Source of the DNA: Pomphorhynchus laevis
Lineage: Eukaryota > Acanthocephala > Palaeacanthocephala > Echinorhynchida > Pomphorhynchidae
Direction of reading: 5' to 3'
Assembly (NCBI GenBank): GCA_012934845.2
Contig: WNNJ02001471.1
Location: 1 to 64,000, forward strand
DNA length: 64,000 nucleotides
Position 1 is the first letter of the stretch. Every line of letters starts with the position of its first letter. The notes beneath the pieces were generated by a model. That model had not been told where the DNA came from. It saw only the letters and a list, made by a program, of their open reading frames with translations, and ran no database searches. Made by a program: the position numbers and the translations under genes. Of the stretch, positions 12,314 through 39,700 are shown piece after piece.

Positions 12314-12632
12314 TAATTCATTATCAACTATTTAAATTCTCTATATAAATGCATGTTTTTTGATTTGAAAATGATCTTATAAATTAAATAACTAATTGTG
12401 ACGGTATAATATAACTATATTGATACTAACTATAATTGTTTTTTTTTAAACAAACTAATACAATTTTTTATACATTTTGTAAAATATAATGCAAAATAAT
12501 GTGTAATTAATAAAATATAATGCAATCAAATAATTGTGAGGAATACTAATCCATTTTACTATCGTAAGAGTAATGCAATTTTGATAATAAAAACAATTTT
12601 AAATAATCTGTTTGAAATCTTATGTTTTAAAC

Positions 12633-26436
<13,804 letters not shown>

Positions 26437-26577
26437 CTGGAAAATTGAAAGAATTAAAAATTGTTAAAAAATTAAACAAAATAAAGTGAAGTAGCAACTC
26501 AGATTAAAATTATTTATCTTTAATATATATACATTAAAATATAAAAATTAGAAAAACAATTTTTGTATTTACATATA

Positions 26578-26946
26578 ATATCGCATTCTAATATTTTATA
26601 TAATATTATAATATCGCATTTATAAAAATATAAATGCAATAATAAAAATGTAAATAAACATGCGATATATACTAATAAACATGTGATATTCACATTTAGA
26701 AGATTTTTCAATCGATTACCACATAGTGTTTTGTATATTCCATCGATTTTATATTTAAAATATAATTATATGTAATGTATTATCAAAACACTATGTGGTA
26801 ATCGATTGAAAAATCTTCTAAATGTGAATATCACATGTTTATTAGTATATATCGCATGTTTATTTACATTTTTATTACTAATATCGCATTTATATTTTTA
26901 TAAATGCGATATTATACTATTATATAAAATATTAGAATGCGATATT
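26578..26946. repeat. Long inverted repeat, arms about 155-160 bp, 50-bp spacer
   Basis: The left arm (about 26578-26733) and right arm (26784-26946) are close to perfect inverse complements, including 'accacatagtgttttg' at the inner end and 'tctaatattttatat' at the outer end. The right arm carries a few extra bases. The same pseudo-frame appears on both strands. It lies just upstream of the first recognised FIGL1 exon, so it is intronic if N-terminal exons exist. Confidence 0.85.
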
Positions 26947-27554
26947 ATATTTATTATATTAAATGTTCATTTACATTTTTATCTACATTTTACATTCTAT
27001 TTATATTTTTTTAATATATTTTTATTTCCTATGTATATAGGAAGGAAGCACTGTTAAATCTGTTAAAACTAATCAAATAGTAAAATACGACTGCAAAGTT
27101 AATTAATAAAACGTTTACTTACAAGCGTGGTTAACGAACTCAAAATTCTAATTTTTATATTCCGCTTTAATTTTTCGAATTTAACACTTCTATTTGTATT
27201 TTTCTGTGGTTTTATTTGTTGTAAAAATATAATTTTTACAACAAATGTGATTTCATGTACATTACATTTTAGCCTGATAGTTTTGTGTACGAAATATCAC
27301 ACTATTAAAATCGCTCCCTTTAAATATTTGTTCGCGATACAAGTTTTTGCACAGCAAGTTGACGAAAACTGTTCCTTCTAAATATTTGTTCACGATAAAA
27401 TTAATATAATAAAATCGATATAATTATATTCATTTATAGATGAATATATTAATTTACAAATTACGTAAATAAATTACTCGTAGATGAATTTATTTATAAA
27501 TTATATTTATTTACACATATTATAGTATAACATGTTGCTATATAAACTACTGAT
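26947..27554. other. AT-rich stretch without a gene
   Basis: Nothing coding is recognised. A short near-repeat ('aaatatttgttc.cgat') appears twice around 27324 and 27379. Confidence 0.4.
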
Positions 27555-28890
27555 TCTCAAACGGTTGCGCGGACTTTTTTTAAATGCATACGTCAAAAAA
27601 CGTACGCTTCATCCTACCACCGAATAATCCACTGCACACAATATCAGGACATGCGTCTGGTCTTCGAGTTGTCGCGTCATTTTCGAAACTTATTGCGTCA
27701 GAAACGCCAGATAGACTTGGCTTAGTGGTGACCCCATAACACACGTCTGTGAGTACCTTTGATGCAAGATCGTGGATCTCATTGTGACGTATGGTTAATA
27801 AACCACCTCTCTAGCATGACAATACATGAACAGTATTAAAATCCTCCCCGCATATACATTTATTTGGTATCTTAGATGAGGTCTAGCCGTACCTCACAGA
27901 CATTGCGTCACGAAACGCTGTTGTAGTTAGGTGTAGTCCGTAATCATTAAGTGGCCGATAGGCTAATCAATTGGATGCTTCTTTTAGTGAAGCATATTCC
28001 AGGAGATGACTTGTATTCGGTCTGTCTAACTCAAGTGCCAAGCGAGCGAGTTTGTGCCGATTGAAGTTAGCCGACCTTATTTGATCCGCTGCGTCAGATT
28101 GCAGTTGTTCACGAATATAGAGAGAGAGTGATTCTGTTGTATCGAATAAACTACACAATTGATTTGAAGATTTATACTAATGTTGGAAGGCAAGAACAGT
28201 ATGTTTGATTCCAAGTTCGCCCATATGAGGAGGGAGATCAAATATGACCATATCCTCTTCCGTCAAGTTGTGGTCACAAACTCTACAATCAATGTCGTTG
28301 ATCGATACGGCTAGCTTGGTGAACCAATCGATATCACATCTCGTTGTTCGCATGAGGTGTGCCCAACGATATTGTAATGCTCTGGTGAAAGCAAAATATG
28401 TGGAGTGAGCGTCACTATTTGCTGTCATGCTCAGAGTGTATACTTGATCAGATCAACCAACCTCTTTTTGTTTCACCTCTTCTTCAACGTAAGACAACGT
28501 ACCAACAGGCGTGTCAAGCATCCTGATACCTTCACAATTGATTGAAATATTTTCATGTTCAAATAGGATTTTTGACCTACCCATATTGATGTGATGTGTA
28601 AGCAGCTTGAATTTTTCCGGGTTTACTATATGGCCATTTTGAGGTCCGATTTTCACAAGTATGTCTCACACTTTATTCAATTCTTCGACGGGTCCAACAA
28701 AATTCCCATCGTCAGCATATCATATCTGTATCGTTTGTGTGATATTTCCCTATATTCGATGTATTAACGGTATGGATAACGTGGCAAAAGCTGCCTTGGC
28801 TAACGGGTCGCCCTGGTTGAAGCCTTCATTAGCATCAATGACACCCTCTTCAGTTGCCATCAAGGTAGCGCCAGCATAGTATTTCGTAGG
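27555..28890 (-). pseudogene. Decayed LINE of the REL-endonuclease (R2/CRE-like) group, copy 2
   Basis: Minus-strand pieces in order: NEGFNQGDPLAKAAFATLS (28830-28770), YADDGNFVGP (28730), GPQNGHIVNPEKFKLL, the EGIRMLDTPVGTLSY box (28510), a thumb region with ALQYRWAHLMRTTRCDI (28390-28300), the knuckle CICGEDFNTVHVLSC (27850), TIRHNEIHDL, and an endonuclease-like stretch RRPDACPDIVCSG...KRTFFDVCI (27650-27590). Several stops interrupt it. Domain order is the same as at 23560-25110, but the sequences differ a lot, so this is an older or different lineage of the same group. The 5' half is missing. Confidence 0.8.
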
Positions 28891-30789
28891 ACTCGGGATA
28901 AAGCGGGGCAAACAAATGATATATTAGCTAATGCAACTCGGCAACTCGCTCTGTTAAAAGCATTTTCGGCGTCGACCGTCAAAATTCCAAATTTATCATA
29001 AAACCGAAATGCACTGGTTGAAGAATGAATACTATGTATACTATGTATATACTATGTATACTATTTCTTAATGAATAGCTCATTTATACTATTTCTTTAT
29101 GAAAACTGTGCTTATTTCATTGCTATATTATTATGATCTTAATATAACTATTTTTTAATATAATCTTAATATACTATTTCTTTGGGAGAGTCACATGTTT
29201 GCCTGCTTGCCAGAAAATTGCCTGTAAGGAAATGAAGCACCTATGAAAATAAGAAAGATACCTTTCTCCAATGATAACTTGAATATTTTAGGGAAATATC
29301 ATCGGATATAGAGATATGTATGTGGCAATAAACTCCAGAGTTCTGATTTTGCAAGTTGACGACTCAACCGATATTAGAAGCATGACTCATAGAATTTATT
29401 TGTTTAATTAAAGGAAATCAAATGACAAATTCTTTGTCGCAAACAATTGTCTATAAAAGGTGAGGACGATTATAGCATCATGAATAGTTACCACATATCT
29501 TAGAAAAATCAATTGTAAGCGAACAGTTAAGTACAAGAGTCCGAAATCATTTGATACAATTCAGTCTAAAGATATTTTAACTACTAATATAAAGAAAACA
29601 AAAACTCTTTAAATGCTGAAATAAAATATATAGTAAGTTTCGATTTATTATTTATTTAAATTATATTAATTAATTATTAATTATTAAATAATTTTTATTT
29701 ATTTACTTTTCTGAGCAATTTCTATATAATTCAACGAAAATGAACGTTGTGAAATGTTTTAAGAATATGAATGATTAAAGCGACGTTGTATATTTAGTGG
29801 TCCTGATTTCTACTGCGAATGACAATAAATAAATTCAACTTTTACTTGTGCCTTTATAGTTTTTTATTTTTTGCAATTTTTATCTATTATAAACTATTAT
29901 TCCAATTTAATATTATAATAATCTTTTTGATTTATTTATAAATAATGATATGATACATGTTTGCCATTGTGTCTAAAATATCTAAAAACTGGCAACTATA
30001 AAGTTTCTAAATTTAATTTCTACCAAATTTCCAATTTAATCCTCACCCTTGAACATGTTATGCCGAATAGATTAAGTAGAATTTCAGGTGTCAAATTAGC
30101 AGGTGTAGATATTTTTGAACAATAAACGGAATCTTAAAATAGTAGGCCAAATTAAATAACGAACATAAAATATTACCAAAGCTTACGAATTTTTAAAATT
30201 TAATAATTAAAAATGCATTGTAAAGTTAATAACATGTTATAACATATACCATGTTATTATTTCGTACAAAGATTTTCTATCGCAAAGTAGAATAAACGGT
30301 TACAAGTATATTGATTGTATAGAATACACTTGTATACAATCAAGTGTATTGATTGTATTGTATATATTTAAATATAACATAATTGACGCAACATGCTTAA
30401 ATTTTTCCGTATTTAATTGTTGCTTTTGAATGTTATATTTACATGTTCACTTTTCTGTTGGATACAGAAGAAAACAATTCGATTTTTAGAGCGTCATAAT
30501 GTCTGTATCTGTGATCACAAGTGATAGCTTTGTCATATAAAAACAATTAGCAAATAATATAATTCGAATTTAAACAATAAAATGCCAAATAAATTTCTTT
30601 TACAATATCCCACAAAACAGGATAATATAATCTTCTTTCGTACATAGAGCAAATAAGAAATTTGACTGCATTTATGATAGCCTCACATCAAACGATTTAA
30701 TTTATAAAGACAAATATATTAATTGGAATATTGATAATAAATAACAAGGGATTTTAATTGTATGATACTAGTAAATACATTTAACAAAC
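28891..30789. other. Non-coding stretch, gene fragments uncertain
   Basis: Tandem scraps of 'atactatgtata' near 29030-29070 and an imperfect inverted repeat near 30310-30350 ('atacacttgtat') are the only structures. A minus-strand open stretch at about 30670-30550 looks exon-like but its phase does not fit the gene ending at 30790. N-terminal FIGL1 exons may be in here; I could not place them. Confidence 0.4.
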
Positions 30790-33700
30790 CTATGCGGACA
30801 GTCCAAGAATTTTGCCGAACGAAACAATCTTGGTATGTGGGTAATAGCTACAGACATGAAATTTTGATGGGCGATCAAAAGTTCATGAAGTTACATATTA
30901 CTGTTTGGATTAATAACAAAATAAAAAAATGAAATTAAGTTTAAAAAGTATAAAATATATTAAAAATCAATAAGATGTTTTTATAATCTAGAAAAATTTA
31001 AGCATTTTTATAAACTTTTAAAAAAGCAAAGTTTCAAAAAGGAAATACTACCTTTACATAGTGATTCAAATACTTGTTTATTATTGAGAATCAGATTATC
31101 GTAGAGATAATCCTTTAATTGCAAGTTGATCCTGAACAAATTAGATTATGTACTCAGAAAGAGGGAGTTGTACTAACAAGCCCTTTTTAAATCCAAAATC
31201 CAGTATACGACAGCAATCAATTAAGTATTTTTTACTGAGATCATTGCTTTTGCTTGTTCTTAACTGGAAATTTCTACAGCTGAGTGCATATAGAAAATCA
31301 GTCTTTTCAGACGGAGTATCCATCTGAAATGTATAATCGTCTAAATCTTAGGTCACTTAATCGCTGATAGCGAAAACTTCCAATCATGAAAATTTAAATA
31401 TGTGGTATTTTTAATTATAGACAACTTTAATCTGAGAATTTTACTAATAATGTCCACTGCAGCTTTTCTGCTTGTGATAAAAATAGTCATTTACAAGTGA
31501 ATAACAATATAAAACAATGCATTCATGATCAGCTTATCAATACAGACGTAACTTGCTAGTTTAAACTGACAAGTTGTTAAGATCTGAAGACAGAGAATCG
31601 ATAAGGCCTAATGACATTACGGGAAGGACGGAACAATGGAATGAATGAAATGGGCGGACAATGAAATGGTTTGGAATACGAATGGTGCGAAGCTTGTTGT
31701 AATACTTGTGTAAGTCGAAAGATTAGTGGTCGCTTTCTGACTGGCGGCTTTGCTATCTAAAGATGCAGACTCTTCTATTATCGATAGCTAGGAGTTTGAA
31801 AACGAAGTTTTTAAAAGACAAATATATTGTCGGTATTTAATTAATATGGGATTTATCAATCGATAGTTTACCAATTGATATACTAGTTATGGATCAATGG
31901 AGCGAGTTAAGTTTTACATATTTTTTGTAATTCTTTGAAATAGATAAATTCGCATATTTATTTAAGATTTTGTAATAAATATATAAAAACTTCACTAGCT
32001 CCGTTAATCTATAACTGATATAGGATTAATTTGGGTACGGCAGCTACTGCAGTCGAATGATTTTAGAAGATTGGCTAAGAAATTTGAGACTAAAATAACA
32101 GACCATGTTAATGGTTATATATATGCTAGTATCGACTTAAATAACATCTTAAATAATCAAAGGGCACCGTGTAGAGACAAACTTGAGATTTTTCGATTGG
32201 TGTAATATAAAATCTTTAGACATTCTGTGCAATATGAAGATTTACCTATCATGTTAAGTAAGATGTAGGGCGATATATTTATAGGCTTAGATAAATTTAT
32301 TTGGATGGGCTTATAATGATAGTTTGTCAGTTCGTGTTAGATGGTCTGCGTGGCGAAACTTAATAACTTCTGTCTTTAATATGATGACAATGAGAGCATT
32401 TTCGGAGCAGTATATATTGAGCTGATTTATTGTGGATTATGAGTATGGAGTGTCAAATAATATGGACAAGTTGTCAGCTTTCAGCGAGGTCACTTAAGTT
32501 CGACTTGTAAAACTCATCTGTATTGCATGGTTTGAGCAGATATGGATATGCTGTCAAATCTTGCATTTTACTAATTAATTGTTAGGATAAAAGGTAAGAG
32601 AATGTAAGGTAGGACAATGTCTTAGGTTGGACAATAACGAAAGCAATTTGCAATAACTGTTAAATTTACAAATACTCTTCAATTTTATCAATACATTCAC
32701 TCATATCTATGCTAGAAATTAACTCCTTTTAGTTATAACTCTTTCCAGTAATTAAAACTTCGGGTATATTGTTTGATCTATGCAAAACTATATGGTATAT
32801 GGTGTAAAGTTTAGTGGACTTACACGAATAAGGCTATATTTATATAAAATCTCGTATTATATATAATTCATCACAGCTCGTCTTTCATCACGTATGTGTC
32901 TCGAAAGCCTTGTTGAGAAAGCTTGCAAGCGATCTTTCATAGAAGAGAGAAAAATCCATTGTCGTTCACATTTAATTTTAGTTAAAAGGCAGATATAGCA
33001 AAATTCAATTGTGATCTTTCTATTTATTGGACCATTTTTAAATAAAATATGCCATATTTATAATTAAATTTCATATTTCTTTTTTTTAAAGGTAAGTACG
33101 ATGAAAAATAGGTGGAAGAATTTCGGTACAAAATTATTCTTTGAACAAAAATAGCTGGAAGAATTTTGAAAAAAATGCACTTTTACATGTGATACCGAAT
33201 GCGTGAAATTGTTTAACTTCGTGACAACAATATTTTTTAAACTTCTAAACTTTTGTTGATACAAAAGTGTATCAGCAAAATAATGCGTAAAACAGATAAA
33301 AATATCTTTGGACACATTTTAGACAAGGAACAAAGATATTACAAGCATTTCAGTAGCAAATATCAATATTGATCTTGAAATGTTTTTATGCAATAAATCT
33401 TTTTAGTTTTAAGTGGGCAATTAGATTATTAATACCATTTCGTATTTATCACTACTGACTACGGATGTTGGGATTCCACGACTTTGTGGGAACAAATTAT
33501 AACTAATTCTATCTAAAAAGTTAATTATTTGGTTAAATTATGCCATAGATACTCCCAACAAAGTTTAGTTTTTCATGGAAATGAAGTGATAACGGTTCAA
33601 TAACGTTTACTAACGTTGATTGAATATCCAACGTACAAACTTCATCTTCGTGACCAAAAACCTTACATAATGAAATTTACAGAATACAGTTGATAGCATA

Positions 33701-36700
33701 GAACTGACACTATTCGGTGATAACAAATACAATAAACCGAAATTTTCTTTATAACTAAAAGTTAGTAAAAACAACAGGAGAATTGCCTCAGATTTTCTTT
33801 ATCTGCTACAGTATTACTTACTCTTATGTATTCCAAAAGAATTAGACTCCGCAAGAACACCAATGCAACACCTTGCGATTGAGTCACTCAGGATCTGCCA
33901 CAAACATGAGGACCAAATCGAGCAATTGAGTCACTCAGAGTCTGCCACACACCTGAGGTCCAAATAGGCATACAACGGTAAATAGTCTCGACATGAGCTG
34001 CTTAAGAAATCTTAGCCTTTGCTTAAGGGGATGCCTTATAGAAACGAATGCTAGATCTCAAGATGTACCCGGGTGCACCAAAGTCTCTCATTAAATCTTC
34101 TCTCTTATTGACGGACGCTAGGCCATGCTAAGGCCGTTTTTATACTCTCCAGAATACTTTTAAAGCCTCATTCGACGGCACAGTTCACCGAAATAGTGAA
34201 ACCCAGTTATCTTCCTCGATGTGTGAATGAAGGGATGCGTTGATTTACCATAATAGTGGATAAGGCTTATATTGCAAGTTACTTTAATATTTTTATCGTT
34301 GCAGGGTGCCATTAAAACGACCATCTGCGTTTTAAAATGATTGAGGAGGATGTGGGATGAGGCTAACTAGATTTTTAATTTTACAAAGAATTTGCTGATT
34401 TTAGATTCATTATCTTTACATATGCGTAGTAAAAACAGGAAGGTAATATCATCAGTATATACCACCAGACAATGATCCCGCATAAGAGGTTTAAGAAGAA
34501 TAGTGGATGCGTCTAAGTTCAAGGTAAAAAAAGAAGGCGTTGAGGCACATCAGTAATTGGGTAGAAATGTTTTGCATCAGGATCCTCATCGTAGTAGAAG
34601 TGCTTGGTATACAACAGTATTTTCATTCTGTTAACAATTCTATTAGTTCGTCAAAGGTACCGAAGAGAAGAGATAAAGAGAATGAAAATATGTTCAAATA
34701 CAACAGAAAAGTCAAAAATAGACGAATAACTGACGATAATTTTCTTTGCAAAACTGTTGAACATTACTTAGCGCTGAATGTACTGAACGTCCACTAACAT
34801 TACCATGAAAGCTTTGTGGAATCAATTTCTGCCTAACCAAATGATCGTGAATTTTATGAGTAAACACTTTTTCGTAAATTAAGATGATGAAATTTTGAAT
34901 AGAAGTAAGTCGCAGATCTTTAAGTTATGTAACTGGATACTATTTATAAAGAATATTTGTCTAGAAACGTTTATATCAATAATATAGGACTGGAGGTTTA
35001 TTGCATAATAATGGCAATCTCCTTTCTCTAACTGACTGTCAAAAGCTGGCATACGTGAGTAGAGATAGGCGTGTGAGCTTTGGAAAGTCTTGCCTGATTA
35101 TAAACGTTTTTTTTTCAGTGGTAAAGAATGATAAACAGCCTAGGAAGAACGTTAAAGTATTCCCCAAGTTTAAACAGATATATACACCTTTATTTGAAGA
35201 AGGGTTTAGTTCAATAGCCGGTAACAATTTCTGAAAACTCTCAGAAATATCTTCTACAAACCCAAAAATTGCCAGTGATAGATTCTTCGCTTATACCAAT
35301 GATAAATGACCAATCCTTAGAGCAATGTCATTACATACAATTCCGTTCCAACGCTGTTACGGATTTTCTAAAATAACACGACGAATGCAAGCTTGTAAGT
35401 TCATGCTTCTAAGGCATGTCTGTTAATTTAATTAAACGACGTTTCTTGAATAAAATTCATGAAAAGATCGTTTCAATGTATTCAATTCTCATTTTTCTTG
35501 CTTCTATTTTATTAAATAATTGAAACAGAAATAATAAATTATGAACTGTACAATAAATCAAATTAAGCGTGGTTGCCTGATGATATCATAGGATATGTAA
35601 ATATAAAAATTATTTTAAAATACAAATGTTGTTTTCCGTAATTTAAAGCACGAACTTAAATTTCGTTTTAAAGATTATTTTCAATGTATAATTATTAATT
35701 ATTATTTTTTGAGTACATGTATAATTATTATTTTTTTAAAGAATTAGATTCTCACGATTATTGATTTTCATTATATGAAATCAATTTTTATTGCTTGAGT
35801 AAAACAGTGTATATTGAAATGTGAAATTTAAAATTTAGTTTTATGCTAATTGTTTTTGTTAGTGATAGCAAGAATTATTTCTTCCTTCTCGGTTCAAGTC
35901 CGTAAATTTATCATGTAAACATTAAGTTTCTAAACACAAATTCTTCCAGAACTAAAAATTTAAAACAAAAAAATTTATTCATAGAAAGTTTGATAAATTA
36001 AGTAAACCCAAAATTTTTAATTTTATTTTTGCTTAGCTTTTGGAGATAAAGTTGATTTTGTGTAAACATGTTGTATTACAACGAGTACCTGAATACTACT
36101 AGTCGTTATGAATTACTGAATGTAAACACAAATGATAAACCGACTAATATTTAAAGTAAATTTAAAATTATAAATGAGGGAAATTAGTGTTTGCATCGCA
36201 AACAATATATTGTGCTAGTGTATATTATTAGTGCTTATTTGGGTAGACTGCTGTGAGAGGTCGAGCAGCATTAACAAACTATTAATAAAGATATGAAAAA
36301 TAAATATAATAATAAATGTAATAACATTACATTAATTATTTACAACACGTTGATAAATTTTAATTTTAAAGACAACGTATTTTATTTAAAAATTATTGTC
36401 AATGTTGTGATCCCAAAAGTCAACAATAGTCGAAAGAATTAACATAACAGCGCTTTGCAGTACGACAATTGTATGGTACTCATATTCAATGATACCTACG
36501 GATGAGAACCCTGATTATGTTGTGATCAGAATTGAACCCTGATACCAACCCTGATTATGTTGTGATCCCAAAAGTCAACAATAGTTGAAAGAATTAACAT
36601 AACAGCGCTTTGCAGTACGACAATTGTATGGTACTCATATTCAATGATACCTACGGATGAGAACCCTGATTATGTTGTGATCAGAATTGAACCCTGATAC

Positions 36701-39700
36701 CAACCCTGATTATGTTGTGATCCCAAAAGTCAACAATAGTTGAAAGAATTAACATAACAGCGCTTTGCAGTACGACAATTGTATGGTACTCATATTCAAT
36801 GATACCTACGGATGAGAACCCTGATTATGTTGTGATCAGAATTGAACCCTGATACCAACTCTGATTATGTTGTGATCCCAAAAGTCAACAATGGTCGAAA
36901 GAATTTACAGAACAGCGCTTTGCAGTAAGTCGACAATATCTTATATTTGACCTTAACTGGTATTAAACTACTTAGAGAAAATATACATGAAACCTTAACA
37001 TTATCAAAAAATATAATAACATTTATTTTTAATATTATTTAATTACTACATTATTTTATAATTTTATTATCATATAATTATTATCAAGATATTTATTGCT
37101 TTTAATAAATAAAAGTTTATTATATTATTTAAAACTCATTGATCTGCTTTAAAGTTATGAAAAATATTATTAAATAATAATTCTAATGTACATTAATTTT
37201 TAAATTTTGAAATCCAATTTAATTTGTAAATTTTATTTATTATTACAAAATAATAAAATAATTTATTTAAAACATTCAAAGTTTTAAAATAATTTGAGGT
37301 ATCGATAAAAGCAGAGAAATTATTAGCAAATATTATTACTAGAACTGTTCACATTTAATAACAAAAACGGATGTTTTCCAGTAAATTTGTTGATTAATAA
37401 ACTCAAAAAAACATCGTTCAATAACAATTTGAGAACATTAGCTTGAAGTTTGCATATTTTCATGTTCAGCCAATCTTTTCTCTATAATGCTTTGATATCC
37501 AGGCTAAATAGTATACAGATTTAAAAATGTTAAGGAAAAATATTTCCAAGAATAAATAAAAAATAAATAAAAATCCAAAAAAGATTCGTTTCACAATTAA
37601 TAGACTTATATAATTTTAAAATGTAATGTTTAATTTTAATTAAACACAATTCGAGATTTTTTACACAAATTGATCATGAAAAATTAACAAATTAACTAAT
37701 TGTTAAGTATATCCACGTTTTGTCAGCTCCCAAATATCATCATAATTAAACATTTAAAAATAACGTTTAAAATTGCTTTTGTATATGTTATGGTAATATG
37801 ATAATGGCGATTCGAATATAAAAATCACAGCCTGCTACTTTTTATTATCAATTCCAAAACTTAACATAGTTATATCCACTTCGATAAATGTAAAATTTGA
37901 AGAGCATAAAAACATTAATTTAGATATAAGCCGTTTCAAAGAGCTGATTTAGCTAGAATATAGTGGTTTGTCAGAAATTACGATGCTGTCCATGATCACA
38001 AATTAACATCTAAACGATTAGAAGAAACTGCAATTGACTTATAAAAACAAAGATAGTCAACAGCCAAAATCATAGACTACTGATTTACACTATAAATTTC
38101 ATCTAAACATATTTTATCGGACATAGGAGATCAACATTAATATACAATCAAAATGGCAACTAAACGTTTTATTTTAATCGAAATGTATCATTGCTACTTA
38201 AAAATTTAAAACATTTGAAATAAATTTATTGACGTAAGTATCAATTTGAATATATTATAAATATACTTTACTGATATCTTTAGATTCAGAAACTTTTCTA
38301 TTTCGAGAAGAATACGAGGTCAGAATCAACATTTATGATAAAAATATTGTAATGGACTTAGCTTACAAATACGATGATGAGATCGTATTTCGTAATGTGA
38401 TAGAAAAACACATATGGTTTCGGAAGAGTACTGCTATCATAAGAAATTCTTAAACTATTAACGGTAATTTTAAAGCAAACAATTTGTTTACGGATGATAT
38501 CGTCATCCGTAAACAAATTATTGTTCATTATTTAAAAGATTATTTATTTTTAATTGCTATTTTCTTATATTAATAATCAATTTGATATTGATTATTAATA
38601 AAAATATTATATAATTAAACATCATATTTAATTATAAATTAAATGTCTTTCGAATGATATTAAGTCACATATTTCGTTCAATAGTATTAATTAGCATCTT
38701 ACAATGCTTAGAGCTGTTAAACTATGCTTTAAACGTTGTAAAATTTATTTCGAAAATAGTTATCATCCTAGATTTTAATTAATGGAAAAGAGAGAGAGGA
38801 TATTTTAATTGTTCTCACAAAAAAATTGTTTCAATATTCAGGTTGAGTATTTGACCATTATGAAATACAAAATCCTCTATGCACTTACTCATTATTATCA
38901 CATATCGATGACAAACTGATATTGTAATTTAAGCAAAAATATATATTCGATAATATGTACCTTTCTTTTGAGTCGATTAATCATTTTCTTCGAAAGAAAG
39001 AAAAACTGATCGGACATGACCATTAGCCCAAAATACATATCGATAACTTCATCCACAGAGCTGTATGAAATAAAACGTTCAAAAATTTTTCTAGTTTCGT
39101 AATCCAATGAGTCTCTAATTTTAGCAATGAGAGCGTGGACCTCAAATATATTAGAACAAAATCAACTGTTGAATTTGTACTGTTACAAGGTCGTGGAAAT
39201 TCAACATTTTATTAATTTAGATTTATAACAAGATATATAATGAATCAAAATTTTATAATTGTAATATTACAATATTATTGTAATATTTAAAATTTCAATT
39301 TATATAAGAAATCGTATATAAAATTATTAAATTATTTATTATTATATATTATTATATTTATATGATAAATATAATTATTTATTATATTAATATTATATTA
39401 ATTATTATATTAATATTATATTATTTATTATTAATATCTTTATAACCAACAGATTTTTAACTTCAATTAAGTGCAACATTTTTTCAACACCTTGTGATCC
39501 ATCTGTATAAGAACAATTTTTTAGAAGGAGATCGGTTATGATCATGGCTAAAGGCCAAACTGTAAAAGATTTTTATAAGTTTCGCGTTTTTAACTTCAAT
39601 TAAGTGCAACATTTTTTCAACACCTTGTGATCCATCTGTATAAGAACAATTTTTTAGAAGGAGATCGGTTATGATCATGGCTAAAGGCCAAACTGTAAAA

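Noticed and set aside
26806-27057. 83-codon plus-strand frame with a near-identical minus-strand twin at 26711-26520
   Set aside because: The twin frames are produced by the two arms of the inverted repeat, not by a gene.
30550-30670. Exon-like stretch (minus strand, SMYERRLYYPVLWDIV)
   Set aside because: Acceptor is poor and its phase does not match the preceding exon end at 30790; kept only as a note.
33064-33315. 83-codon minus-strand frame
   Set aside because: Low-complexity Phe/Lys-rich composition typical of AT-rich chance frames.
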